Shown here: positions 20,180 to 29,928 of the stretch, one piece after another | How positions within the stretch are numbered: the first letter of the stretch is position 1 | How the letters are laid out: the number at the start of each line of letters is the position of its first letter | Source of the DNA: an uncultured Eubacteriaceae bacterium | GTDB lineage: Bacteria > Bacillota > Clostridia > Lachnospirales > Lachnospiraceae | Length of the DNA stretch: 38,086 bases | Reading direction: 5' to 3' | NCBI GenBank assembly: GCA_947643285.1 | Contig: CANRVK010000004.1 | Coordinates: 1 to 38,086, forward strand | Notes under the pieces: generated by a model | What the model saw: the letters and a program-made list of their open reading frames with translations, nothing else | The model's database searches: none | What the model was told of the DNA's origin: nothing | Translations under genes and position numbers: made by a program

Positions 20180-21262
20180 TTATCCTCCTATTGTAAAATT
20201 TGTAGTGAAACCGCTTTCTCCAAAGGAATGTTGTACACTTTTTAAATAAATTTTTTCTTTTCCCACTCCGTTAATTCCACTGATATAGACAAATCTGCCC
20301 GGCACTAATTCCGGCAGCCCGATACAGCTTCCAGAACCCGACTTCAAACTATTTTCTTTTTCTCGTTTTAGAGCCTTTGCCTTTTTCTGAATCTTTTCCT
20401 GTTCCACGATATCTGCATGTTGGCTTACCACATCAAGCGGTGTCAAAAGAATTGGAAAAGAATTTTCTGATTTTACGGTTTCTGTCGCTTCTACCTTCAC
20501 CTGCCGTTTTGCATCTAACCCTTGTGCAATAATCTTTTCATTGCAATAGCTTTCTCTTAATTGAAAGGAGATCAGGCTTTTCTCCCATTCTAATGTCATA
20601 ATTTCCTTTTCTTTCTTTTGTGGTGTCCGAAAATAAACATCACCTGCAAAAAGAAAAAACTCTTTATTCGCCTTGGCAGCAAGTTCCTGCAAAAAATCAA
20701 AATCTGATTCATTTTGTGTCACGCCTTCTAAATTGTCAGCACTGGTTTCTACATTGCTGAAATTACTGCAAAGATTGATATACTTCTGCATTACACTTTT
20801 CACAATTGCTGCATAGGTCTTTTCTTCATAGCGCTGATTTTGTTTGCGATTCATCATCAAAAGTCTTACTGCATCTAATGCCGTCACTTGTATGCTGGGA
20901 GCATCATTATATTCTGTGGTAATCTCTGAAATAAATCCTTTAAATACCATAGTTCTAGAAGAACCATAACCAAATTCTACACTAACAACAGAACCTAACA
21001 TTAACACTGCCTTTATCTTTGCCAAAAAAGAACGTGTCGCGAGCTGATAAGCATTTTCAATGGTAAAACTGGCGCTGCTCGCTTCTTTCAGAGAAAGATC
21101 CACGCGAACCTGACTTACAGAAGCCTTTAGAGTATTCATAATATCCACTCCATTGATATTGATTTTTATAGACGGCACCATAAAATTTCCATATTTTTTC
21201 ACCAACAAATCATAATTTGTACTATCTGACATCAAATCCGCCACGTTCTCACCTCTTTTCAA
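20180..21262 (-). CDS. Late control gpD-like hub protein
   Basis: KASFTIENAY-type region (SSASFTIENAYQLATRSFLAKI), FKGFISEITTEYNDAPSIQVTALDAVRLLM, QNESDFDFLQELAAKANKEFFLFAGDVYF. Confidence 0.87.
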   Translation of the reverse strand: MKRGENVADLMSDSTNYDLLVKKYGNFMVPSIKININGVDIMNTLKASVSQVRVDLSLKEASSASFTIENAYQLATRSFLAKIKAVLMLGSVVSVEFGYGSSRTMVFKGFISEITTEYNDAPSIQVTALDAVRLLMMNRKQNQRYEEKTYAAIVKSVMQKYINLCSNFSNVETSADNLEGVTQNESDFDFLQELAAKANKEFFLFAGDVYFRTPQKKEKEIMTLEWEKSLISFQLRESYCNEKIIAQGLDAKRQVKVEATETVKSENSFPILLTPLDVVSQHADIVEQEKIQKKAKALKREKENSLKSGSGSCIGLPELVPGRFVYISGINGVGKEKIYLKSVQHSFGESGFTTNFTIGG

Positions 21263-21906
21263 GCTTCTATTGCTGGCAGCTTAATCACCTGTCCCGGATA
21301 GATATCCAATGGATTCATAATGTGATTTGCCTTTGCTATCAACCTCCACATCTCAGGCGAACCATATTCCTCTTGTGCGAAATTCCAAAGCTGATCTCCT
21401 TCTTTTACCGTGCGATACTTCGTGCGGTCAGGTGATTCTAATGGAGAGAGAAACCTCAAAAGTTCATCTTGATTCACGGACTTAAATGTCACCTCTAATT
21501 TCGCTCTGACCGGAATCCCTGTTGATAAAAACATCGTAAACTGTTGTCTTACATTTGTGACAACCCCTTGAAACACAATACTGCCCCAGATAAAAGTGAC
21601 GATCGGCGGTCTATGAAGTGTTCCCTTTATATGTGTCAGCTTAACCACCCTTCTGGTCAATAAGCTGACATCGATTCCCATCTCGATGGGAATATCTATA
21701 CTCGGCGGTATATAAGTATCAAATAACAGCGTCATATTTAAAGTAGGAGTTTCCCCAGCCACAAACTGAAGAATCGGACTCTCCTGACCGGGTATGGATT
21801 TCTCTGCATATTTCACACCATTTGTCACATTATATTCTTTTGGATTGAACTGTACGATAATCGGCACTCCTGATTCCACCAAAAGCTGTGCTTTTACAAA
21901 TCCCAT
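21259..21906 (-). CDS. LysM-domain tail adaptor (Afp7/gp53-like)
   Basis: C-terminal YRTVKEGDQLWNFAQEEYGSPEMWRLIAKANHIMNPLDIYPGQVIKLP is a LysM domain; N-term VQFNPKEYNVTNGVKYAEKSIPG is typical of CIS LysM proteins. Confidence 0.9.
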   Translation of the reverse strand: MGFVKAQLLVESGVPIIVQFNPKEYNVTNGVKYAEKSIPGQESPILQFVAGETPTLNMTLLFDTYIPPSIDIPIEMGIDVSLLTRRVVKLTHIKGTLHRPPIVTFIWGSIVFQGVVTNVRQQFTMFLSTGIPVRAKLEVTFKSVNQDELLRFLSPLESPDRTKYRTVKEGDQLWNFAQEEYGSPEMWRLIAKANHIMNPLDIYPGQVIKLPAIEA

Positions 21907-21921
21907 CTTTCCGCCTCCTTA

Positions 21922-24900
21922 TTAGTTTAATCCACGTTTCAGACGTTCCAATCTGAGTTGTGCTTCCATTTTTTTCATCACGGTCTGATAAATCTTCTCT
22001 GAATTTATCTCTTTTAATTGATTTCTTTCCATTTCTTCTATCTTTTCCTGCTGCTGTTTTAATTCTGTCTTTATAAAAAGAAGCTCTTTCTGTTGTTTTT
22101 CCATTTCCTTCTTGGTATTCTCTGCTTCCCAGTTTATCTGTTTTTCTACTGCCTTTGTTGTCTTTGTAATATCATGTTGAATCACTTCCTTCACTTTTTT
22201 TACTTGTTCTTTCGCTTCTTCTGGCGGATTCTGCTCTTTTTTGAATAGCAGACTCACTTCTTGATAAGGCAGCAGATAAGATGTCATATTCCCCTCAGTT
22301 CTATTTTCTATCACTTTTTTATTCGCTAAAATGGATATATTTTCTTTCGCGAGATACTTTCTTCCGCTCTCAGATAATTTATGTTCTATCAGTATATTCT
22401 TTTCCCCTGCAATCCGAATATTTCTCCCAGAATATATCAATTTATTTTGTTCTATTATCGTTTTATTTTTTAGAAAAGAACTTTCCTCTTTTCCTTCTGT
22501 CATTTCTCTCTGTTCTTTTTGATACACAAGAACCTGCTCTAATAGTTTATTTAATTCTTTTGTATCGAATTGTTTTATCTGTTCTGTCAAAATCCTTTTT
22601 TTCTCCAAAGAAATTCGTTCTTCCTCTGATTCTGCCTGCTGTTTGTTTTCTTCTTTTCGATAGATAAAATGATTCTCTGTCAAATAATCATATAGATTTT
22701 GTTCTTCCTCTTTACTTCCTTCTAATATGGTCTTTACAAGAAGCTGCTTTTGCCGTTCCAATATAGAACCTTTCTCTTTCTGCACCAATATTGTCTGTAA
22801 TGATTCAAAATATTTTGTAATCACAGAAGCTATATGACTGCCCTTCTGCTGTTCTAAATTCTCCAAGGAAACCTGTCCCAGAAAACTCATCTGCTGTTTC
22901 TCATACTCTTCTATAAATTTCTCCTGCAGTTTATAAAATGTTTCCTCCGTCGCAGACCGAATCCACTCCGTAAGGATTTCTTTTTTCAAAGATTCTTCTA
23001 TTTCCTTCCCTTCTTTTAGCGTTTGTTCTCGTTCCGTCTTCTTTATCTCTATTTCTGCTTCTGCTTTCTCTATTTTTGCCTGTTCCAAAATTTTATTTTT
23101 CTCATAAACTTTATTTTTCTCATAGTACAAAAGATGATTTTGTTCCATATATTGATATAAGCTGTTACTTTCCTCTAAACTGCTTTCTTCTAAAATCCTC
23201 AAAAATATACCCATTCGCTTTCTCTGCTGATTTTGTTCCCCGTCCTCCCCATTCATTCCTAACCGCTGTAATTCTTGCTGATAGCGCTCCAAAATCAACA
23301 CATATGGCATTTTCTCCTGTACCGTGAATCGCTGCTCCCTTTCTTTATAGATACGTATATCTCTAGATACCGATGCGAAATTACTTTCTTTTTCTCTCTG
23401 TTGTACCTGTTCTTGTGCTATCTCTGTTTCTCTCTGTATATTTTCTGATGGAACTTTCTCCGACCGCATCTTCTCCTTCTGAGCTTCTTCCCATTCTTCC
23501 TGCCTTCTCTCTAATCGTTCCCTCTCTTCCTCTATCTTCTCTGATTCTAGTCGCGTCCTCTCTAACTGAATTTCCTCCGACCTCTTCTGAACTTCTTCCT
23601 GCCCTCTCTCCAATCGAGTTCTCTCTTCCTCTATCTGCTCTAACCGTTCCTTCTCTTTTTGAACCTTTCTAGAATAAATAGCATTAAGATGGACATTCCA
23701 ATATGACATCAACAGCTCTTCTCGGAAATTTTCTCCCTGCTGAAATTCTTTTAAATAATGTTTCACTTCTTTCTGCTTTTCTTCCCTATCAGCCTGTTTT
23801 CTATAAATTAACTTTCGTTCTGTTAAATACTCATAAAGACTATCTATTACCTCAGATTCCCCCGTTTCTACACTTGTTAAAAGATATTCCTTTATCGCTC
23901 GGATCTTTTCTGTATTCAGAAATAAATGATTCGTCTTTTCTATAGATTGTACCTTTTGTTCCAATCCATGAAAAATTTCTTTTCTTATCTCTTTTCTTTC
24001 TACTATAGAATCTGATTTCTTTCTTCTTTCTTCTATTTCCGCCTTATTCTTATCTGTATAAAAAGATAATCTCTTTCTATTCTCCTGCCAAAGCACCAGC
24101 AATTCCTCTTCTGTATCCTCTTTTAGATGATTCAAAAAATCTTCTATCTCCCTACGTTTTTGAATCAAACTTTTCTCTTCTTCTGACCTCTCTATGTTAT
24201 CTTTCTCAAAATCTGTTCTTTCTGCCTTATATATTCTGTCTATTTGACGTTGTTCTTCTATCTGTATTACCTTTTCTTGTCTATCTCTAATTTCCTGATT
24301 TTCTCTGACTTCCTCCTTTTCAGGTAAATATCTATGGATCAGATTCCGCTCCGTTAAATATTCATAAAGAAAAACTATATCTTCTGATTTTCCTTCCTCT
24401 ACTACATTCAAAAGGTTTCTCTTTATTCTCTGTATTTCTGTTAAAGGCTGTTTTATCAGCCCAGCTTGACCTTCTTCTGATTCTCCATCTCGTATCTTCT
24501 TTTCCTCTATCTTCCCTTTCTCACTCTTTTCTTTTATATTCTGTATGATATCCGTTTCCGTTTTCCACTTTTCTACCAAATTTCTTATTTGGTTTTCATT
24601 CATATTTCTTATGGTTTCTTCTAATCTATTTTTTAAAAAAAAGTCTTCTGATAATGATTCCGATAATTCTAACCTACTTTTTGTTGAAATGATAGAAAAA
24701 AGAACCGCCTTCTCTATTTCCTTCTCCGAATCAATCCCCATATTTTGTGTAATTTGCCAAACTTTTTCCTGTTCTAAATTTCTCTCTTGTTTCTTCTCTT
24801 CTATAAGAACCTCTTTTCTATCTTCTATCCTCTCCCTTTCTCTCCTATCTTCTGTTTCATACTCTAATACCAAAGACAAACTTTTCAGATATTCCTGTTT

Positions 24901-26265
24901 TATCGTTTCATAATTTTCCTTTCCAAATATCTCCCTTAATTTCCACTCCAGATAAAGCAAACTCTGTTCTACTATATCAGAATGTTCCATCAATATAGGT
25001 TCTGTTCTTTCCCCCTGACTTTCTGATATAAAATATGCCTCTTTTTCCGTCATCTCCTTTTTTCTTATTCGATTTTCTGTTTCTAACGCTCTATCTATCC
25101 TGTCTTCTTCCCTTTTAACTATAACTTCTTTTTTAACTGTAACTTCTCTTTTATCCTTAACTTCCCTTTTCTCTTTTTCAATTTCCTTCTGTTTCTCTGT
25201 TACAACATATGATATTTCATTTATTCCTTCTGTTTTTCCTGTTATACTCTCTATATTTAATACATTATCTGTAGAATTTTCCTTTTTTGTTTCAATTTCT
25301 TTTTTCCATTTCTCTGCAAGCACTCGAATATATTCTGTATCCATATCACGCACAATCTGCAATAACTCTGCTGTTTCATATGTTTGTATCACTTCTTTAT
25401 TCGACTGATTTTTATTTATCTGATTCGTATCTATATAAACAAAATGATTTTGGTCAAAATACTGATAAAGTGTCTGTTGCTCTTCCTCTGTAGCTGTCTG
25501 AACAAGAGATAATAAAACCTGTTGTTGCAATTCATACTCTTGTCCTGTCAAATTTGTTATCTCTTTTGCCCTCTCTATCTGATAAAAAAATTTCTCTTGT
25601 ATTCCATAAAGTGCTGAAATTTTTGATTGCATAGGCAAAACAACCTGCGCTATCTGATTCTCTGAAACCATCTGAATCTGATTCGATAACATATCCTGTT
25701 GTCTTTTTTCTATCTCTCTTGAATTTGTTTCCTGTATTCCAAACTTATGTACTACTTGTGTCTGTATTTCCCCACTGTCTTGCCCTATTTCAATCATCGG
25801 CTGTATTCTCTCTACATTTTCACTCACACCATCTATTTTCTCTATGGTTATTCCAATTCTTTCCCGAATCTGTTTCTCTATCCTCTGTAAATTTTCTTCC
25901 TTCGTAATATTTTTCATTTCCTGATATAAAGAATACACTTCCCGAAATCCTTGTGGTTCTTTCTTCTTCGCCAAATCGAAATGTTGTTCTATCGCCCGTT
26001 CAATTCCCGTTAATATCTCATTTCGATTAATCACCATCTGATTATGATATCGATAATAAATCTCTTGAAGCAGTAGATGATAAAGAATGGAAACCTCTGA
26101 TTTTACCGGAGCATCTTCTTTTTCTTTATCTGTTTCTAAAAAAACCAAAGAAATACCTTGGTATGCATACTCCCCTGTCTTTTTATATTTTTTTATAATC
26201 GACTCCGCAAAAAAATTTCCTGTCATCGACATTCGATCTTTTCTATTCTGATTTAATCCCATCAT
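21922..26265 (-). CDS. Very long charged coiled-coil protein, candidate tape-measure protein, 1447 aa
   Basis: Single uninterrupted ORF between tube and LysM genes; E/K/R/Q-rich with recurring module ...LYEYLTERKLIYRK.... Confidence 0.7.
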   Translation of the reverse strand: MMGLNQNRKDRMSMTGNFFAESIIKKYKKTGEYAYQGISLVFLETDKEKEDAPVKSEVSILYHLLLQEIYYRYHNQMVINRNEILTGIERAIEQHFDLAKKKEPQGFREVYSLYQEMKNITKEENLQRIEKQIRERIGITIEKIDGVSENVERIQPMIEIGQDSGEIQTQVVHKFGIQETNSREIEKRQQDMLSNQIQMVSENQIAQVVLPMQSKISALYGIQEKFFYQIERAKEITNLTGQEYELQQQVLLSLVQTATEEEQQTLYQYFDQNHFVYIDTNQINKNQSNKEVIQTYETAELLQIVRDMDTEYIRVLAEKWKKEIETKKENSTDNVLNIESITGKTEGINEISYVVTEKQKEIEKEKREVKDKREVTVKKEVIVKREEDRIDRALETENRIRKKEMTEKEAYFISESQGERTEPILMEHSDIVEQSLLYLEWKLREIFGKENYETIKQEYLKSLSLVLEYETEDRRERERIEDRKEVLIEEKKQERNLEQEKVWQITQNMGIDSEKEIEKAVLFSIISTKSRLELSESLSEDFFLKNRLEETIRNMNENQIRNLVEKWKTETDIIQNIKEKSEKGKIEEKKIRDGESEEGQAGLIKQPLTEIQRIKRNLLNVVEEGKSEDIVFLYEYLTERNLIHRYLPEKEEVRENQEIRDRQEKVIQIEEQRQIDRIYKAERTDFEKDNIERSEEEKSLIQKRREIEDFLNHLKEDTEEELLVLWQENRKRLSFYTDKNKAEIEERRKKSDSIVERKEIRKEIFHGLEQKVQSIEKTNHLFLNTEKIRAIKEYLLTSVETGESEVIDSLYEYLTERKLIYRKQADREEKQKEVKHYLKEFQQGENFREELLMSYWNVHLNAIYSRKVQKEKERLEQIEEERTRLERGQEEVQKRSEEIQLERTRLESEKIEEERERLERRQEEWEEAQKEKMRSEKVPSENIQRETEIAQEQVQQREKESNFASVSRDIRIYKEREQRFTVQEKMPYVLILERYQQELQRLGMNGEDGEQNQQRKRMGIFLRILEESSLEESNSLYQYMEQNHLLYYEKNKVYEKNKILEQAKIEKAEAEIEIKKTEREQTLKEGKEIEESLKKEILTEWIRSATEETFYKLQEKFIEEYEKQQMSFLGQVSLENLEQQKGSHIASVITKYFESLQTILVQKEKGSILERQKQLLVKTILEGSKEEEQNLYDYLTENHFIYRKEENKQQAESEEERISLEKKRILTEQIKQFDTKELNKLLEQVLVYQKEQREMTEGKEESSFLKNKTIIEQNKLIYSGRNIRIAGEKNILIEHKLSESGRKYLAKENISILANKKVIENRTEGNMTSYLLPYQEVSLLFKKEQNPPEEAKEQVKKVKEVIQHDITKTTKAVEKQINWEAENTKKEMEKQQKELLFIKTELKQQQEKIEEMERNQLKEINSEKIYQTVMKKMEAQLRLERLKRGLN

Positions 26266-26292
26266 CTTTCACCCACCACTTTTGGCACTTTT

Positions 26293-26721
26293 CTATCCTA
26301 AACAAACCTTCTCTATCCCAATATGTTCTACTTCAAAAGTTTCAATCATCACATTTCCTTCTGCTGCATCTAATGTGCTGACTTCCCATTTTGTAACATA
26401 TGCTCCCACTACACAATATTCATAAAGAGGTCTTTTCCCCTTAGAATCTTTTACAATTATCTCAATATAGGGAATAAACATTCCCGGCTTCATTTTATCC
26501 GATATCTTGCTATTTAACTGTAATCCTCGTTCAAACCGCAGTGTCCGCAGTTGTTCTTTGGGAGTCGTCAATACATGAGGAGCATGATTTTCTCCTCCTT
26601 CTGCATAAATCTCTTTTGCCATCTCCGCTCCGATTCCACTCACCTTCGCAAAAGACAATTTATTCATATTGATATAAACCAAAAAACGGTTATTCATAAC
26701 CAAATCATCATACACTGCCAT
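26293..26721 (-). CDS. Tail tube protein (second tube paralogue)
   Basis: NRFLVYINMNKLSFAKVSGIGAEMAKEIYAEGGENHAPHVLTTPKEQLRTLRFERGL...VGAYVTKWEVSTLDAAEGNVMIETFEVEHIGIEKV. Confidence 0.88.
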   Translation of the reverse strand: MAVYDDLVMNNRFLVYINMNKLSFAKVSGIGAEMAKEIYAEGGENHAPHVLTTPKEQLRTLRFERGLQLNSKISDKMKPGMFIPYIEIIVKDSKGKRPLYEYCVVGAYVTKWEVSTLDAAEGNVMIETFEVEHIGIEKVCLG

Positions 26722-26764
26722 CTCTTTATCCCTTCCCGAGCAAAATCTTTCTATTTTCTAAATT

Positions 26765-26947
26765 CTAAATATCAAATACATTTTTCGGTTCATCATTTAA
26801 TTTACGATTAATCTTTGATATCTCTTTACACCACCGAATCCGCTCCATATGTGACATCGATAAAACCTCATCATGCCCCCAGTGCATATAATACCCAATA
26901 AAAGCCACTTCCTCATAAATTTTATCTGCCGGATATAACTGCATCAC
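26765..26947 (-). CDS. Small DUF6760-like CIS protein
   Basis: IYEEVAFIGYYMHWGHDEVLSMSHMERIRWCKEISKIN; start overlaps the preceding ORF by 4 bp. Confidence 0.7.
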   Translation of the reverse strand: MMQLYPADKIYEEVAFIGYYMHWGHDEVLSMSHMERIRWCKEISKINRKLNDEPKNVFDI

Positions 26948-27312
26948 CCGGCTTCCATAAAATTTACAGGAATCTCAATTTCCTTACCGCAATGCGGACA
27001 AACACCTCTATACTTTGGCATCTCCATAGTGTTGATCCGCTGATAAAAATCCTGTAAATATGCGAGATCCATAGTAAACAGCTTTTCAATCGTCTTGGTA
27101 TCCACAGCCGGAAGCGCCCCCAATTTTGTCACCACTCTAGCCAGCAAAATAATCGTAAGATATCCCGGATTCTGTTGTACTCTCGGATCTTTTAACGGAA
27201 GAATCTCATCTGCTGCATTCGCCAAACGCATCACACCTTCTCTATGCAGTTCCCCATACTCGTCCATATATCCCCTTGGAAGTACAAATGTAAACTCGGT
27301 CTGAAAACCCAT
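26944..27312 (-). CDS. Phage tail assembly chaperone-like protein with CPxCG knuckle
   Basis: TEFTFVLPRGYMDEYGELHREGVMRLANAADEI...YLTIILLARVVTKLGALPAVD...CPHCGKEIEIPVNFMEAG. Confidence 0.75.
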   Translation of the reverse strand: MGFQTEFTFVLPRGYMDEYGELHREGVMRLANAADEILPLKDPRVQQNPGYLTIILLARVVTKLGALPAVDTKTIEKLFTMDLAYLQDFYQRINTMEMPKYRGVCPHCGKEIEIPVNFMEAG

Positions 27313-27463
27313 CTTATTTTCCTCCTCACATACTCCTAAATCCCTAAATCATCGCCAAACCCTAAAAATCCTATAGATACTGACCTTTCTAAATATCTCC
27401 TCCCTTCAATCTCATAAGTTATCATAACATTCGCTTTTCAAAAAGTAGAACAGCCAACTACTA

Positions 27464-27614
27464 GCGGAGGCAAGGCAGTATTCCATAAGAAACCCCTTGG
27501 AAGACGTCAGCACTTAATGAGCGGTTTCTGGGGAAGCGAAACGGCGAATTTAGTACTGCTACGTCTGGAACGGAGCGAGAGCGCGGCTTCGGTGGAATAC
27601 TACCTTGCCTCCGC
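27464..27614 (-). repeat. Interspersed palindromic element, copy D
   Basis: gcggaggcaaggcagtattcca ... tggaatactaccttgcctccgc, 22-bp arms with one mismatch. Confidence 0.9.
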
Positions 27615-27663
27615 GTCCCCCTCTTTCCACCTTCCCAATAAATAACCCAATAATATCCTCTTT

Positions 27664-27705
27664 GAAAAAAGAGAAGAAGATAACGTATCCTGCTACCTTC
27701 TTCTC
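27664..27705 (-). terminator. Rho-independent terminator/attenuator downstream of the tube gene
   Basis: Minus strand reads GAGAAGAAG-GTAGCAGGATACGTTAT-CTTCTTCTC-TTTTTTC: 9-bp stem followed by a T run, 37 nt past the tube stop. Confidence 0.7.
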
Positions 27706-27741
27706 CCGATTACGCAGTCACTTAGGATTCACCTAACCGGA

Positions 27742-28167
27742 TTAAGATACCCGTGTCATTCCTTCATGTGCAATTTCTAAGGATTCAATTGCCACTTCTG
27801 ATGAGGTTGCATTAAAATCAGGTGCTGTATACTTTGTAGGCCATGCATTAATTACCTGCCAAGATGCGGCATCATCTCCTGCACTATTAATCAAAGTAAT
27901 CGTAATCGTCTTACGATCTACCTCACCCTCAATTCCAAGCACCATCCATTGATACAATACATCACTGTCCGCAACACCCTGTTTTAATGTAATATTTCCA
28001 TATTTCTTAAGTCCCGGAAGTTTCATAGGAGTCTGTACCATATCCCCCTCCCTGTATTCAATAACATCTATCGATGCATCAAATCCAGAAACTTCAGAAA
28101 ATCCTCCTGCTTCTAAACCATCAATTTCAACTTTATATCGAAATTTTCCATGTGGATAACCAGCCAT
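27742..28167 (-). CDS. Tail tube protein (first tube paralogue)
   Basis: GKFRYKVEIDGLEAGGFSEVSGFDASIDVIEYREGD...LPGLKKYGNITLKQGVADSDVLYQWM. Confidence 0.93.
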   Translation of the reverse strand: MAGYPHGKFRYKVEIDGLEAGGFSEVSGFDASIDVIEYREGDMVQTPMKLPGLKKYGNITLKQGVADSDVLYQWMVLGIEGEVDRKTITITLINSAGDDAASWQVINAWPTKYTAPDFNATSSEVAIESLEIAHEGMTRVS

Positions 28168-28188
28168 TGTTTAACACCTCTCTCCTTC

Positions 28189-29928
28189 CTATTCTGCCGA
28201 ATCACTTGTCTTCTGGGAAATTCTAAAGATAACGAATTCAGCCGGTTTTACAGGTGCGACACCAATTACACACACCAATCTTCCGTTATCAATATCATCT
28301 TGACTCATCGTTTCCCTACCTATATTTACAAAAAATGCTTCACTGGTCGCACTTCCTGCCAGATACCCATTTCTCCATAAACCAGTTAAAAATACATCAA
28401 TCGTTCTCTTCACCCTAACCCAAAGCACTTCATCATTTGGCTCAAATACAGCCCAATTTGTATTTGCCTTAATCGACTCTTCAATAAAAATAAATAATCT
28501 TCTCACATTGACATACTTCCAACTAGCGTTACTGCTCGCTGTTCTTGCGCCCCATACTCGAATTCCCATACCCGGGAAAGAACGAATCAGATTGACGCCC
28601 TTTGGATTCAAAATATCCTGCTCTCCCTTATTAAATTGACAGTCCAATCCGACACAAGCGCGTACTGTTTCATTTGCCGGAGCTTTATGTACTCCTCTTG
28701 TATTATCACTTCTTGCATAAATACCAACCACTGATCCAGAAGGCGGAATCGCAAGATTCTTTTTATCCAATGGATCAAATACCTCTAACCAAGGATGATA
28801 CAAAGCCGCATATTCTGAATCAAAAATATCTCTATGTGTAATAATATCATCAATTTTCTTCGCATCTTTTGGCATATCTAATACAGCGAAACGGCTTCCA
28901 AGCCCTTCACAATGTGCCACCAACGTCAACTGCACATTCGGATCAGTGACTCCCGGCACTGCCATAATCGATACCATATCATTATCCAGAAAAGATTGAA
29001 TACCAGAACGCTTTCCTGCTCCATTATCTTCTCCTATATAATCTGCTGCTGAAATATTCGCTACAGAACCATTCGATCCATGAAGTAAAGAAACTGTAAA
29101 CAAAGCTTCTTCTGCATCACCGCATATTTCCGCAAATGGAGAAAGAATGGTTTCAGAAGATGTTCCCATATATTCCACTACAATTAAATCAGATTTCGCT
29201 GTCTTTTTTGTAATAAAATTAGAAGCCTCAATATTAAATGATACATTCTCAAACAACTCAACTTGATCATCAAACTTTACTTCCATATTAAATTCACAAG
29301 TAGTCAATGTCTTTACTGGCAAAAGTCCTGTATCTACGATATCTTCTGTAAACTCTTCTTCAAATTCCAAAATATTGTCATGACTTTTCACAACACGGTT
29401 ATAGACTATTGTTTTCTTATTCGTAAATGACACCACATCGCCCGGATTAAAACCAGCAGAGTTCTTAACCTTATACTGCTTTCCTTCCACACCTTCTATT
29501 ACTTCTAATACTTGCGTCTTTGCTTTACTAGAAGGGATAATCACTGCACGAATACTATCCCCCCATTTTCCCGGATTCTTTGCCATCAATTTCATTACTG
29601 CTGTGTCCTCTGTTGGGGCATATCCAACGGCACACTTTGAATCCTTTGGCGCAACACGAGAAATAAAACAGCGAGCACCACCATTGATAAAGAAATGTTC
29701 CACTGCATATGCAAGGAAACGATATTCTCCATACTCATTTTCAGAAAGATAACTTCCATATTTTCTCTTAAAATCTGCAAAACTTGTTACAAGCTGTGGT
29801 AAACCTTCCACTGGTCCACGTTCCGCGAGTCCAATAAATCCTGCTGTACTCGTGCTCACACCTTCCATCGGTTTACCACCTGATTCAAATTCTTCCACAT
29901 AAACACCCGGTGATAAATATTCTGCCAT
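28189..29928 (-). CDS. Contractile tail sheath protein
   Basis: MAEYLSPGVYVEEFESGGKPMEGVSTSTAGFIGLAERGP; C-terminal RRLFIFIEESIKANTNWAVFEPNDEVLWVRVKRTIDVFLTGLWRNGYLAG. Confidence 0.96.
   Translation of the reverse strand: MAEYLSPGVYVEEFESGGKPMEGVSTSTAGFIGLAERGPVEGLPQLVTSFADFKRKYGSYLSENEYGEYRFLAYAVEHFFINGGARCFISRVAPKDSKCAVGYAPTEDTAVMKLMAKNPGKWGDSIRAVIIPSSKAKTQVLEVIEGVEGKQYKVKNSAGFNPGDVVSFTNKKTIVYNRVVKSHDNILEFEEEFTEDIVDTGLLPVKTLTTCEFNMEVKFDDQVELFENVSFNIEASNFITKKTAKSDLIVVEYMGTSSETILSPFAEICGDAEEALFTVSLLHGSNGSVANISAADYIGEDNGAGKRSGIQSFLDNDMVSIMAVPGVTDPNVQLTLVAHCEGLGSRFAVLDMPKDAKKIDDIITHRDIFDSEYAALYHPWLEVFDPLDKKNLAIPPSGSVVGIYARSDNTRGVHKAPANETVRACVGLDCQFNKGEQDILNPKGVNLIRSFPGMGIRVWGARTASSNASWKYVNVRRLFIFIEESIKANTNWAVFEPNDEVLWVRVKRTIDVFLTGLWRNGYLAGSATSEAFFVNIGRETMSQDDIDNGRLVCVIGVAPVKPAEFVIFRISQKTSDSAE

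Noticed and set aside
2666-25907. Many short plus-strand ORFs antisense to the operon (e.g. 3557-3937, 22281-22667, 23373-23672)
   Set aside because: Low-complexity Ser/Phe/Leu-rich translations expected as antisense shadow of AT-rich, Glu/Lys-rich genes.
26765-27312. Programmed frameshift like phage G/GT tail chaperones
   Set aside because: The two ORFs overlap by 4 bp, which fits ordinary translational coupling; no slippery heptamer recognised.
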